From Hofstenia miamia (taxonomy: Eukaryota > Xenacoelomorpha > Acoela): a stretch of DNA of 64,000 nt. The stretch covers positions 4,259,954-4,323,953 of the forward strand of contig SCFE01000005.1 in the NCBI GenBank assembly GCA_004352715.1, written 5' to 3'. Under the pieces are notes generated by a model. It was not told the origin of the DNA and did no database searches. It saw only the letters and a list, made by a program, of their open reading frames with translations. Both the position numbers and the translations under genes were made by a program. Positions 19,210 to 32,494 of the stretch are shown piece by piece (positions within the stretch are counted from its first letter, which is position 1; each line of letters opens with the position of its first letter).

Positions 19210-22200
19210 ATAATACTAGTTTTTGTTCATATATATTGGTCTGAATTATTCATTATGCTCTATTTTCCAGTAAACTCAATTCACTTGTATTTTGATTTTA
19301 ATTTATTTTAACTTATGAACTTCTAAATTTCTTCAATGCAGTTAAAGGGCACCTAGATGTGGTACAGCAGCTCTAGCATGTCCTTCTATTTTGGTTAGGT
19401 ATACAGTTAGGAGTTTTTGTTGTTATGCATTTCTTTTATTAACTAAAATTGTTATTAATTCTACCACTTAAATTGCATGAGATGAGAAAAACACTGAGCT
19501 TAGGTTTTCAACTTAGCACATAGGTTTTACTCACTCTAGCCAAAAATATTAGGGCTTCTTTTTGCTTTTCTCTAATAGGGCTCCTTCACCTTATTATCTT
19601 TCACTAGGTAATCTGTTTCAGGTTGGCTGATTGTGGCCACTCTTCCCTCTCACAATCTCCTGCTTATTATTTACTTTTACTAGGAAGGGGTACTATAACA
19701 GAAGGAGTTAATTATTTACACTGTAGCTTTGGCAAATCCATGCTTCAACATGAATCCCTGATTACATAAGAATATAGGACTGCTCACTGATTTTCATGCT
19801 GATGCCACAATATATACAATAAAATATCTATCTGAATATTTTTCATGAAATCAAGTATAGTAGTATATCACTTAGCATAGATTACAACTTAATAAACAAC
19901 TGCTTCTTTAAATCAAAGACTAAATTTTGATGTCTTTTTTAATGTATTTGATATTTTTGTTTCACTTGTGCTTAATTTTTGTACTATGTTGATCTCAAAG
20001 TTCTGTATGTTGGTTTGAAGGTTCCAACCAATTAGAAATAATTTTTTACTCATTCTTCAATGCATCATATTCATCTCTTAGTGTAGTATAATGTGTCTGT
20101 AATATTTTACTGAAATCATATCCTTTGTTTGGGACATATATATTAGTTACAATTGCTAGTGGAAAAACAATATGAAAAATTTTGCATATATTAAATCAAA
20201 TAAATTTATTTCTCATTCAATTATTCTAGTAATTAGAAATAATGATAAGATTTTTATTAATTACTTTCAAGCACTAATACTGTTAACTTATTTGAATATT
20301 CATTATTTACAGAATATGAAAGATAGTTTAATGCTGTGAAGAAATTCTCTTATCAGTTAATAGAGTATATAAATATATGTATCTTAGGAAATCAAATATT
20401 TTTATTCATCCCATAGTAGGCAAAGTCACTAGCTGTTATTTAAAAAAATAGATTTTGGTATAATTTTTTGCATTTTATGCACATAATTAGAAATAAATAA
20501 ATGGATAATTCTTCTTTGGAAATATTATGACAATGTTAATTATGCACAACAAATCTTGTATGCAGCAATTGTTAAAAAAGATATAAGTAATGTATTCATG
20601 TTAATAAATAGATCACAATTTGCATAGTAAATATTATTCATCAAATATATGTTTGATGCAGTTACATGTTAATCTTTACATTAAATTATAATTACAGCTA
20701 TTAATAAATATTTAGAGATAATTGATAGGATTGTATTACTTATCAGTTATTAATATATTATGTAAAATCAAATACTTTTGTTGGTTTAAAATTTTTGTTC
20801 ACTTGCTGACATTACAATAGCTAATACTTTTTCACAATAATGTTGTTGATCATTGTAGTTATACAAAAATAAGTTCAAATAACTAATTATCTTAATCAAA
20901 TTTGTACAATACTAGAAGAAAATAACAGCAAAATTAAATACATTTATTTGCATAAAATTTTGTCCCATTTATGAGAGTTCTTATTACATTTATTGAGAGA
21001 ATGTTTTGTAATATTGAAATATGAAATTGCAAGAGACAAAGAGGAGAAAAGCAATAATTTATGCTTGACTGGTAATTGACATGTATATTATGTATGATTA
21101 ATATAAATAGCATGTAGCCATATGATAAAATGCTAAAAATATATGTATTTAATAGTTTAAATCAGTGAAATAGTATTTGTAAGTTAGGTCCTGAAAAATT
21201 TTGAGTACATGGAGGGATAGATTGTCACATTTTTTTGCCCCTCTCACAATCAACATGCATGTTGCCATATATACACACAAACAAATTAGATATGAATTAA
21301 AAATTGGTATTATTGTGATTTCATCCTCAAAATGATAAAAATATTTACTGTTTATAAAGTTAAGTTTATTTCAAATAATATTTGTAACAAATGAAATTAA
21401 TCCATTAACATTTTTATGAATAGTCCAGGACAACCTGAGTTTAGTAATGTCCCATTTGTCAAAACCAAATTACAAATCAAGTTAGCTACATTTGAAATTT
21501 GCAAAGGAAAAACCTGATTCATGGCTTAGAAGAAGCACCAAAAGTGGTGACACAACACACTTGAGAACAAACAAGTAAGGAAAAAGTATTGGACAATCAG
21601 TTTATAGAAAACTCCTCATTTGGGATTAGTAATATCTTTGCCAAATTCTGAACATCATGATTGATGTAGGCTAAATTCTTTAGGAGTTATTATTTGCTTG
21701 CATCTCACCATATTTTTGCAAATAACAAACTTAGCAAAGATTCATGGAAATGCTAACTCAAGTATATTTATATGTATCCCTGGTTGTGAATACTTAGATA
21801 AATTCAATAAACAAATAAATGATTAGATTCTTATTTTTTTGAATTATGCTTTAAACATTCTTAAGCTTGTTGCAATGAATTTAATGTTGTTTTTAAATCT
21901 TCAGAGTCCTTTACTCAAACTGTTCATTCTGTTGAACAATTAACACAAACTTTTACTTTAAATGTTTTCATCAGTTAAATTAGTAAACCCTCTTTCATTC
22001 ATTCATTGAGATAGGAAGGATACATTACAACGTCATTGAAACCATTCAAAAAGCCCTATAAAAATCATTTCTTTCCAATTTTTGAATTTGATTGACATTA
22101 AACCTCTTAGAATGAGTCAATAATAGAGTTATCTAATTTGCAAATCAATGCTATCATAAAGTACAATAAAACAAGTCACTAAGTCATAATTGACACATAT

Positions 22201-25200
22201 GATGTTAAACAAATACAATAAAACACAGTCTGATTATAGAATCACTGGGTATATACTAAACAATAATTACCTGCACTTTGTTTACACTTTTGAAATCCAA
22301 ATTCCCTCACAAATTAATTGATTAATAATAACTCATGCATTTAAATAAGGAGACAATACCTATTAGTACAATACTACACTCAAAATAGACATTATTGATA
22401 TAATTACATCATCAGCTAATAATTTAGTAAAAATTAATGTAATTAACAAAATAAAATGATTTGAGCCTGGGTGTCTCCAATTGTCTCTACATGATAATAA
22501 AGTTGTCAATTAGTAGTAAATGAAATTGATGATTAAATAAGTGCAAAATGCAACAACAACCATAAATCCATGATAGAACTCTCCTCTTGCTTCCTCCTTC
22601 ACAGTGGCCATCTGCATGAAGCCAACTGCCACAGAAGACTAGATTCAAAACCTAAGTAAATTAGTTTCAAGTACTGTAGGTGAGCAAACCTGGAACTGAG
22701 AAACAATATTGCTATTGTTAACAATGTTATTGTAAGCATATCAGTTAAACCATGACTCTTTCACATACTGTTGTCCTCAATGAGAGCTATTAAATGGCAT
22801 GCACCACAGTGTGAAGCCACTACATTATGTCTTAAAAAGATAATAAATATTAATAGAAAAATTTAAACTTTTACAGAAAGAGGTATGCTGTCAGTTTTAG
22901 GAGTTACCAAGGGCCAACAGAAATGATTAATGGCCCAAATTGCAGCATGTGGGTTGCCAGTGGCACGCCCCAGGTTAAAATAATTCATCACTAATATAAA
23001 CTTGCTCTTTTTGAGTAAAAAAGGATGTATATGAGTAAAGTGAGTAAAGACAACAATGAAAAATGACAACAATTTATCAATTGAATACTAAAGAAATAAA
23101 ACATTATTCTTACAAATTTGGTTTTAGAATGTAAATTTATGTTATTGTGTTTTTGGTTTGATTATTTTATGCAAAATTTAGTTTGTTATTATGCTGTATT
23201 TTAATTTAGGTTATTTTTAGCAGTAAAATTATAGGGAAAATAAATTGAGTCAGAACTATTTTAATGACTTTTGTTGTTGTAAAGTAAATATTGGTATGTG
23301 GTATATGAACAACAATATTGAGCAATTGTGAATTGGTGTAACTCAATTCAAGCAGCTTACAGATTCAAATTCCAGTTTCTCAATGGCATTGTTATTTCTT
23401 ACATCTTTGCTGTTATTAATTGAATAACTGGTCAGAACATTCTAATTGTATAGTAAATGATTACTTGTAGTTGTTTTTCATTTTGAATTTAATTTGAGCA
23501 TTTTTGAACAAAATTCTCATTTTGATTTGGTTTTTTCAATTTTGATGCAATTCTGAGTTTTTGTATTTATTAATTGCATATCTTCAATTGATATAAAAAC
23601 TGAAGTTTAAAAAGAATAATTTCTTAAAATATTTTCAAGTGAATTTTCAATTGAGTTTTGACTTGAGCATTAATTATTTCTCTTCCAATATTTTCCAATT
23701 AAGTTTTATTTGAGTTCAAGTTTTTAAAATTCGCACTACTAAAAAATCCTAATATAAATACTGTAGAAAACTTCAGTATGAATTGAACAAATTAACTATT
23801 CAAATAAAAAATCACAACTATCATTTTCAAATGTCCAAATTACCCTTAACTACAAAACACTATGCATGCCTCACAGGCTTTTCAAGTCAAGCTCATGGGT
23901 CCAAGTTTGAGTTCAAGGATTTCTTTTTAAGAAATTTTTTTTATGCTCCAGAATCATTATTTTCCACTTGATAAAGAAACTGAAATTTACAAAAATTTAA
24001 TTTTAACCAGTATTTCCAAGTGGATTTTTTAATGGAGTTCAAGCTCAAGTATTAAGGATTTGTCCTCCAAATTTTTCTGATCAAGTTTTGTGAATTTTTT
24101 TGAGTTCTAGTTCTTAGTATTCCAAGTACTCAAAAACCCTAATACCTAACATTAGCATATTTTGAATAACATTGTCTTAAGTTACAATATGTGAAAATTC
24201 TTTATGATATTCTTCAACTATGCCAAATATTAGCTGTATGATATGGTTGTCTCCAGAAAATTAGTATTTTGGTTAACAAAATACATTTCACTTTCAGTAA
24301 GAATATTTTCAATCAGTGTAGCATAACCACATCACAATTATGATCTTGTATATTCTTCTTTTAAAATTGAATTGTTATTGCTTGAGCTTGATTGATCTTA
24401 AATTGATTATTCACTGCTAATAAACATATTTATTACCTTTCAAGAAGACATTCTACATTATTTCTCATCAAATATATATGGATTCATACAAAGAAGGAAT
24501 ACAAAAATTACCAGAAATCAAGTAGTTTGTGACAAAGCTTTAGATGATGAACACTTAGGAGAAAACATTTTGGGAAAAAGAACTGAATCTACAGAAACTG
24601 AACAAGAAATGAGTGATGCCTATTCTAAGGATGAGTTAGTTGTAATTCCAGAGTAAGTGTAAGTTCATGGGCTTACAATGTTATAACTATTACAAGCAAA
24701 TGTCATAAATGCCACCATTAATGCCATAAGTGGAATTTTGGTAGCTTTAGCTAAAAAAATGCCTTTAATGAGTTTAAGATTTAATGCATCAAGAAATGTT
24801 AGTTTCATATTTTTGTGAATTTTTTGTGAGTTCTATGGTTTCACTTCCAAGCATATTTAATATCCAAAATAATAGCAACTTTGCATACCAATTGAAGTTG
24901 TTGATTAATTTCATTAATATTGTGATAACCATAATGCACAGGATATGCAAAGTAGCAGTATTTATGCAGTTATTTCTTGTCTCTTTGTCAATGAAAAATC
25001 AAAACAATATATTTAGCATAATAGCATCACATTACAAGATCATATCTTTAAAAAGTGCTGCTAAATTTAGTTATTGCAATAGTTAGCAGATTACTATTTT
25101 CAAAAGCTAAAAAGTATTCTTCAATACATTGGTGAATTTGAAATAGTATTTTTAGATGCCTATGAATGTTTTCATTTTAAAAACTTTTCAGATGGGCATG

Positions 25201-25440
25201 CTTAACACATGAGCTACTAATAAAAGGCAATAGGTGAAATTTGGCTTCAGCATATTTAGCACCATTGAATTGTTGAAAGCCAATTAACCAAATTACTGTG
25301 GTCAGAAAAGATATTTGAAACAGAATTTGAGACTGACTACTTTTAGATAATTGAAAATATAAATGGAAACACGGAATGACATTCAAGGGGAAGATCATTA
25401 TAAACAAAATATACACAATGGGCTCAAGGAATGAACTTTG
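19210..25440. other. Gene desert, very AT-rich and almost free of CpG
   Basis: No coding region, RNA gene or intact element recognised apart from the LTR fragment at about 22190-22491. By eye only about four CG dinucleotides occur in 6.2 kb. Short open frames (for example 22863-23072 and 24784-25086) show no family motif and are probably chance. Degenerate short motifs around TTGAGTTCAAG recur at 23460-24140. Confidence 0.6.
22190..22491 (-). mobile_element. Degenerate LTR fragment of the same family
   Basis: Ends AATTGTCTCTACA at 22491. Stretches match the 3' half of LTR D' in order: AATTACC, GTTTACA, AATTCCCT with CAAATTAA, GGAGACAA, and AAATAGAC. The start of the LTR is not recognisable. 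It is older than the other LTRs in the window. Confidence 0.5.
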
Positions 25441-25462
25441 GGACAATTCACTAATTGCAGGT

Positions 25463-25717
25463 CAGGCGCGTACCTAGGGGGGTCGTTGGGTGCGAACGAC
25501 CCCCGTTTTTGGAATTAAAGTTACATATATTTGTTATTCCACGTGCGTGGTGTTATAAAATTTTCATATTTTATATTATATGTATTACATTACTGAACCA
25601 TGATTGTTAATATACACATCACTAGAAAAATAACTTTTTCATTTTTTGTAAAAAAAGAATCGAAATTCCCTTTTCAGAAAAATCTGACCCCCTTATAAAT
25701 TGCTAGGTACGCGCCTG
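25463..25717. mobile_element. MITE with perfect 15-bp inverted ends
   Basis: Left end CAGGCGCGTACCTAG and right end CTAGGTACGCGCCTG are exact reverse complements, 255 bases apart, with C-runs just inside. The CAGGNGCG terminus is typical of hAT-type ends. I see no matching target duplication, so the outer boundary could be off by a few bases. No coding capacity. Confidence 0.65.
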
Positions 25718-26038
25718 CAAGCTTATTGTGTTGTGTTTAATTTAGAGTTCTGTTGTGTACACAACACAACATTTTGTATGGGCGATAAGGATTCAGTGTA
25801 ATGACATTTACAATTTTGGATTTGATACATGATTATTATATATTTTTATCTTCAAATTTATTAGCAAACTAGTTACTGCGTTATTTATGACATATCAATC
25901 AAGGAATTACAATCCCTTTTGACTACCTAAATTGCTACAACTGTAGAGTTTCACAGTTGTGAGTAGACTCTTGCATTAAGTTTTACTTATAGATGTGTAA
26001 GCTAAAAATAGTCAAATAACAATGGAATAGTTGTGTTG

Positions 26039-27983
26039 TAAGGGCTGACAAGGGAGCCACGGCCCCCTCTAAAATATGAAAAATTCATAAAAATTGGACA
26101 AAAAAATTTCAAAAGAAAATTCCTTAATACCATCAAATGGCGAGAATAGGAACAATTTTTGAAGTTTTTTCTCAAAGATTTGTAAAATGTATTTCATTGA
26201 ATTTTACACTATAATCGGTCATATGGATCCTGAAATTTCGTTTCAACAAAAATAGGAATATTTAGTATTCAGGAATTGTTTTAAATTTTAAAAGCATTTC
26301 AATTCACCCTTTTGGATGGGGGAATAGGAACACATATGATTTCTGTGGGGTGTTTTAATTTAAGTATAAAATTTTTAAATTATTTTGCTTTTAAAAAATA
26401 ATAATGAAATTTGATGAGCATAGCTACGGCTACCCCGTGGCACATAAACTTATAGTGATAAATTTATACAAAAAAAACAATATAATGTATTAAGCGTAGC
26501 ATGAGTAACAATTAAGTAGAATTTTCTCCTTGTTTACAATTTCTATTTCTCAACACTGTTCCTACTTACCCCATTTGATACTCAATAGGATTGCTCAATT
26601 TTTTTGTACTCAAATTCAACACCATGCACCTACTTCAAAGATCGAAAACAAATTTGTGTGCCATATCAAGATTCTGCACATTTTTTTTAATTTTAGAGTT
26701 TATTGATTTTAACAAGAGCTTTACATTTGTGAATTGAGTGATTTTCTTTAATTTTATCAACATATTTAGCAACATTGATTGAAATTGAGACTAAGCACAC
26801 ATTCATACCATTAGGTAAAAATTTTGCAATTTACTTAATCTTATATCATTGGTCTATTTTATAGTGAAAAACAAGGCAGTACCAACAGAGAGTGCTAGAA
26901 GTTGAACACGCCTCAATTACACCACTGGTGTTCAGTGCATCTGGTGGAGCATCGCCGCTCACTGAAAAGTTTCTAAAACAACTTTGTAGTTTAATCGCTG
27001 ATAAAAGGCGCACCGACTATTCCACAACCTGCAAGTGGATAAGATGCAAACTTAGCTTCTCCTTGTTACGAAGCATAATCCCCTGCATTCGTGGAACTAG
27101 ACGACACCATGCAATTTCTAGGCTTGAAGTTGATCACCCCTTAGCTGGAGCCAGCCAATACCTCAAGTTACACTGACAGTTCTTATTGGAAATTTATTAT
27201 TTTAATTCTGTTCCAAGATACATAGCCCTGACCGAATATTTTTTGATCAGAATTTTCTTGTTAGAGCATTTACCTGGGAATGCAGCAAGAATAATTGTCG
27301 TCCTTTCTTGATTTCTAAAAGACAATTTTTTGTTGTAACAAATTTTCTAGGCAGTGGAATGAATTGATCATTATATTTAATTATGATATACCAGAAGATA
27401 CAAACTCATATATACAAAGTGTTGCACGTGTTGGTCGTTATTGAACTAAATGATTGGTAATCATATGCGTTTCTAGTTCTGAAGATAGTCATTTTAAATC
27501 AAGTTCAAAGTCGTCTTGATGTTAGCATTGTGGAATGAACTGATAAATTGGACGTTGCCTCATGTAATCCTGTGGAAAACAAAGCGTCTTGATGTTGGTA
27601 TTAAGATGCCCATTTTTCGAAACTCACTTGTATTTATGTGTTCTTTATTTGATTTTTATGTATTTATTTTGTTTAAATAACATTATATTAATCTTTGACA
27701 ATATATTCCTTTTTTATTTTGTAGTGCATTATGGAAAAATCTCCTAAAAGACACAACATGCTATTATTAAAGCCTAATTTGAAATTTGAAAAAAAAATTT
27801 ACAAATTGCACAAATTCTGTTTCCATTTTTTGGGTCAATAGATGGTGGGGAAGACAGTGCATAGTGATGAGTTTTAAAAATGGAAAATTCAATAGTCTTA
27901 TGCCCTCTCTAGTACGCAATTATGTACTTAGCATTTCATTTTACATTGGGCCCCTCTAAAAATTTTTTCTGCATCTGCCACTG
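26039..27983. mobile_element. Candidate hAT-like element with 8-bp target duplication
   Basis: TTGTGTTG at 26031-26038 recurs at 27984-27991. The right end read in reverse complement is CAGTGGCAGATGC, a typical hAT terminus. The left end TAAGGGCTGACAAGG resembles it with substitutions. CCCCTCTAAAA stretches lie just inside both ends. No hAT transposase is recognisable. TTGTGTTG-like words are common nearby, so the duplication could be chance. Confidence 0.4.
26886..27176 (+). pseudogene. C-terminal fragment of a retroelement-type protein
   Basis: An open frame of about 94 codons reads VEHASITPLVFSASGG, then FLKQLCSLIADKR, then WIRCKLSFSLLR and CIRGTRRHH. From memory this arrangement matches the extreme C-terminus of reverse-transcriptase-type mobile-element proteins that are abundant in invertebrate genomes. 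The stop at 27174-27176 fits the usual end. No RT domain precedes it here, so it is a 5'-truncated insertion or a captured piece inside the candidate hAT element. Confidence 0.5.
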
Positions 27984-28915
27984 TTGTGTTGGTATGTATA
28001 TGAATGTGCCAGTTAGACTTGCACATTGCCTTTCTTTTTAAATAAATATAGATTACTCTATTGGAAGCAATACAGAAAATATGTATAACTTAGCAATTTG
28101 GTAATTACTTTTAATCACAGTCTAATATTTAGTTAAATCCCAAACCAAAAAATTAACATTTGAAGACTTCAATAAGCCTTACCTAATATACCCTTAACCC
28201 AACCAACTTTACTCTGATAATTTTATAAATAAGGCAAAACACCTGATGAAGATCATTGAGTTAAAACAAATTCAAAGTTCACTTTGAGCAAGACGTACTA
28301 TATGTAGAGAAACATTAATTCTTTTATAACAGTGAAAATTTTAGCTAACCATGTAAAATGAAATCCTAAACATTTTACCCTTCACAGAGCGATATAATCT
28401 TTCCATTTTTTTGCTTGTACAAAATAGTGTTGTTCCATTCCACAAAGCTATACAATATTTTTGTTGAGAATATAAAATTCGCTTAGACCGCCAAAATCTT
28501 ATTTAAAGTATATATATACAAATTATCAAACATTTCAAATCTAAATTACTGAAATTAAAGTTTTTGTTTATAAACAGGATTTTTGCTTCTAAAGAAAATT
28601 ATGTAATATAAGCAAAATGGCATTTGTGTCTCTCCACATCCCCCAAAATTTAAAGAAAATAAGCAATTGGACGCAATACCCCTGCCGCCCCCGCGTCTGC
28701 ACAAATTGCTTTGCAAAAAGTTGCTGAATTTGTTATACATCTGAATAATTATAGAAACACTCTACATTTTACTACAATATTTTTGCAAACAGAAACTTTT
28801 TATTGCTCAGCTTGGCTTTAGCTATTACATAGTGCAAAAAAATTGTCACCAGTACAAATTTAGTAAGCATTTGGGCATTTCACTATTGTTTGAGTTTTGC
28901 ACAGCCTTATATCAA

Positions 28916-28919
<4 letters not shown>

Positions 28920-28947
<28 letters not shown>
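28920..28947. repeat. (TA)n microsatellite
   Basis: About 14 uninterrupted TA units. Confidence 0.95.
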
Positions 28948-28953
<6 letters not shown>

Positions 28954-29206
28954 TATTTTTGTTTTGGAAGAATGCAGATCAGAGTTTTTCTAAACGATAT
29001 TTTTATGATAACAAATTGTTTCATAATTAGTGAAAGTTTGAACTTCACCAGGTTGATACCAAAAATTAAAAATTAATATTCATTACATTTCTTTCCTTAC
29101 ATGAATTTTTGAATCATGTATTTTCAATTCTAATAAGTTCTATTCAATACTATTTTTATTTAATAAGAAATTAACTAGAAATGCTGTTGAGATGGCTATG
29201 TGTATT

Positions 29207-29496
29207 CAGGCCGTGGCTAAGGAGGGCCAGGGTGCATGGACTTTCCTGTTGGATCACTAGTCCCCATTCCTTCCCAGCATCCTGGCTACAAAACTCCATA
29301 GCATTAATTTTAATATTCTGTAACTAAGTTAGAGTGAATATATTGTAGTTAACATATATCAAATACTAATGTCATTCTATTATAAAATTCAATGGAAAAG
29401 TGCGAAACTATTTCATATGAGTAAAATGATGAAAAATTTATTGAACTTTGCAGGGCAATTGCCCCCTCCCTAACTTGCAAATGCATGCGACGGGCC
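29207..29496. mobile_element. 290-bp MITE with 10-bp target duplication
   Basis: TATGTGTATT occurs at 29197-29206 and again at 29497-29506. Between them the ends are CAGGCCGTGGCT and (reverse complement) GGCCCGTCGCAT, an imperfect inverted pair. AGGGAGGGGG-like G-runs lie inside each end in inverse orientation. A 10-bp duplication fits Mutator-type insertion better than the 8 bp of hAT. No coding capacity. Confidence 0.6.
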
Positions 29497-30639
29497 TATG
29501 TGTATTTCTTTTGTAAGATCTTCGAATACATTCAAATGCAATATCGAATGACCATTCTGTAATTATGTTGAAGCTACAATATTTTGTTATTAATAATAGA
29601 GATTTGATGTAAACAAAATTTGGTGTCATATTATTGGTATTTTTGAACATATTTAATGAGTTTGCTGTGTTTTGTTGTATTGTGCTTGTTGTGTGGCACA
29701 ACAGTGTTTTTCTTTTGTTTTGTGTTGGTTGTTGTGTGAAAAAACTCACACAACGGCAAGTCTGACTAATTATAAGCCTCTTATGTGAAACAACTTTACT
29801 AATGATTAGCCTCTGAAAATGATTGCAAATGAAACTGTAGAGGAGAGACAGAAGTGAGCCTCCATTGCCAAACAGATAGTTTCTGGTAGTGGCGTTGCCA
29901 AGGCGTGTATGACATATACATCCCCAACCAGACGCGCAAATGGGAAGAACATTTTGGCTCAGGCCTATCCTAGCCCATTTAAATTAATGCCAAATGGCCC
30001 ATATTAGTATTTTTTATTTTTTTAATTTTCCTGTTTTCTAGACCAAAGTTAGGTACGCTAAAAGTTGTAAATAATATTTTTTAACAAATCGTTTATAAAT
30101 TATATCGCATTCACTTGATTTGCATAGACTGTTGAGTAATAGTAAGTTATTATTGCGTTTTTGTCAATTTTTTTGAAGCATTTGGTAGGTCCGGCACAAA
30201 TCTATCAATGCCAAACCAAAAATTTCAAGTATGCTTTATTTACAAAGAGTTTTGAATCAATTTATTATTAACATTGTTTTATTGATTACAAAATGTGAAA
30301 TGATAATTTTTAATGATAATTTTGAAATCTGTCAATTTGCTGCTTAATCCAAATTAATCTAGGCTTTTTTATAGCCTTCAATTTTTTTTCATAAAATTTA
30401 CACGCTAATTACTCACAACAAATAGAGATATCTAATATTCTGAAAATACCACAAGATAGAAGATTCTCTTAATACTTAATGAATTATCACAATATGTCTT
30501 AATTTATAAATTAACAAATTATTGTGTACGTACACTGGAAATAACTTTTTCAAAATTGATTATGATATAATTTTACAAAGCCTAACAAAATTAAGAGTTA
30601 TGGAGAAAATGTTTTAAGTGAAAAACACAGAAATATTTC

Positions 30640-32010
30640 ATTTTAGTAATATTTGGTAAGTTTCATATTCTATAAAAATATTTAGACAAACTGTGCGAAT
30701 TACACTTGCGCTAGTGATACCTACCGTTTGACTTTTTATACTGATGAACATTTTGATGTTCTCTTTTCCTAACAACAAAAAATCTAAACTATTGGAAATA
30801 TTACCAAAAGAGATTCTCAACTTTGTCTCTATATGTCAAATTTGTAGGACTATTATTCAACCAAATCTTGTCAATTTCTTGTTTTGCAAAAAAATTATGA
30901 ACACTTAGCATTGATTGCAGAATCCAAAAACCAACCTCTTTCTGCTTAATTTGTCATGAACTCAATATTTTTTCAGAGAGATTAAGCAGAGTACTATCAT
31001 GTGCAAACTTTGTTGTCAATGCACTGAGTTCACAAATAAGGTTTTGCTTAGGATAGGTTTTTCAATGTATTATTTAAGCAATCACCTCCATGTAATCATA
31101 AGCTTTTGCTTGGTTTAACGACTGGCAGTAGTAATGCATATGTCATTATGTGATACTCGCATTTGGAAAATGGCTCTTGAATATATCCTTTATTGCAAGA
31201 GCTGGCAAGGATATATTTTCTAGTATAGGAAAGTATCTAAGTTTTATTATGTCTTTATATTAATGAATGTGAATATTTGATGCTAAACACCTTACAATTA
31301 CACTTCTACCATTCTCATTCACTTGTAAAACTTTCTAGTGAGATCATGAAGATAATCCTCATCCATAGAATATTCATTAACATCACTAAATCTTTTTGCA
31401 TAGGAATTCCTTCAAAGTGGTCAACCATTTGAAAATTTAAAGCATACCTCACCACGAGAACTTTTTGGCTACGACACACTGGTTTTGAAGCGAGTTGTGA
31501 TGGGGTGTCTTGTTAAAAGCTTTACTGAAGTCTAAGTATAACATGTAGAAAGCTTCTTCTCCATTCTAGTTAAAAAACTTGAAGCAACTGGGTAATAGTA
31601 GAACGCTTTGTTATAAATCCAAATTCTGAAGAAGAAATATTGCATAAACAACTGGAAGTAAAGTATTTATTATAACTTGCTAAAAAGGAAAGATAGTGTG
31701 CTTTTAGAAGAATAAGATTTATATAAAGGACAAATGTTAGAAATGTTACCAAGTGAGCAATAGTTCGAAACAACTGAAGGACATGAGATGTCAGCTCAAT
31801 GACATAGTCAAAGAGAAATGAACTATGTAAGCAATTGGGACCATAATCCGTCGGCTTATAAGACAAAATTAATTTCAAAACCTCATCAAAATTTGAACTT
31901 GCATTGTTATTTGTAGACGGTTCAAAAGATGTAGGATCTGACGAGTTTACAGTAGACAAAAAGATGAAGTAGTCGTTTGCGATATCAATATCTGCACTAG
32001 AGGACTAAAT
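30640..32010 (-). pseudogene. Decayed LINE reverse transcriptase (Jockey/CR1-like)
   Basis: Read on the minus strand, the order fits a non-LTR RT. EVLKLILSYKPTDYGPNCLHS with an LFRTIAH stretch (31570-31959) corresponds to the N-terminal RT block. SEFGFITKRSTITQLLQVF (near 31600) matches block GFRKGRST. AFYMLYLDFSKAFNK (near 31530, shifted frame) carries the first catalytic Asp. FAHDSTLLNLSEKI (near 30985) sits where F/YADDTKL should be, with one catalytic Asp replaced. Stops and frameshifts are frequent. Upstream endonuclease and 3' tail are not recognisable. Confidence 0.65.
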
Positions 32011-32241
32011 ACATTGGCTTGCTAAAACTGCATAGAATAGATCTAAGTCACCTATAAAAGCAAATGAATCTCTGAAGGTGTACCTTTCAGGTATGTATGT
32101 TTCAAAAGATTGGCCAACAATTTCCCTTAGCATCTATTACGATAAAAAATGCAAAATTTACACCGGGGACTTTGAAATAATATTCAAAGAAGTGGAAAAG
32201 TATACAGTAATCTTACATCGGTAAAATTTGTTACATAGTAT

Positions 32242-32494
32242 TAGGGTTTATGCAGGACTAAGATTTTCTTAGTTCCATTCCCATTTAGTCTCATTGAATT
32301 CAATCCTAGCCCCATAAAATTTTCTGGTCCAATAGGCCCATTGGACCCACAGCATGACTTCTATTGGCAAAAAAATATTAGTAATATTCTGAAATTCGTT
32401 ATCTCAGTTCCTTCATTTTTTCGAATCCCATTGAGTTTTTTAGTCCCAGGTCCCAATCCCACGGGACCATGCGACTAGGCAGTAACGCAGAACC
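32242..32494. mobile_element. 253-bp MITE with 11-bp target duplication
   Basis: TTACATAGTAT occurs at 32231-32241 and 32495-32505. Ends are TAGGGTTTATGC and (reverse complement) GGTTCTGCGTTA, imperfectly inverted. The interior is built of GGACC/GGTCC-type words near TTAGTCTCATTG. No coding capacity. The size of the duplication is like that of the 29207 element, but the ends differ. Confidence 0.6.

Noticed and set aside
22863-23072. Minus-strand frame with NLGRATGNPHAAIW, a faint look of S-adenosylhomocysteine hydrolase (NLGxATGxP)
   Set aside because: Only a handful of residues agree, the following residues do not fit, and no neighbouring exons were found.
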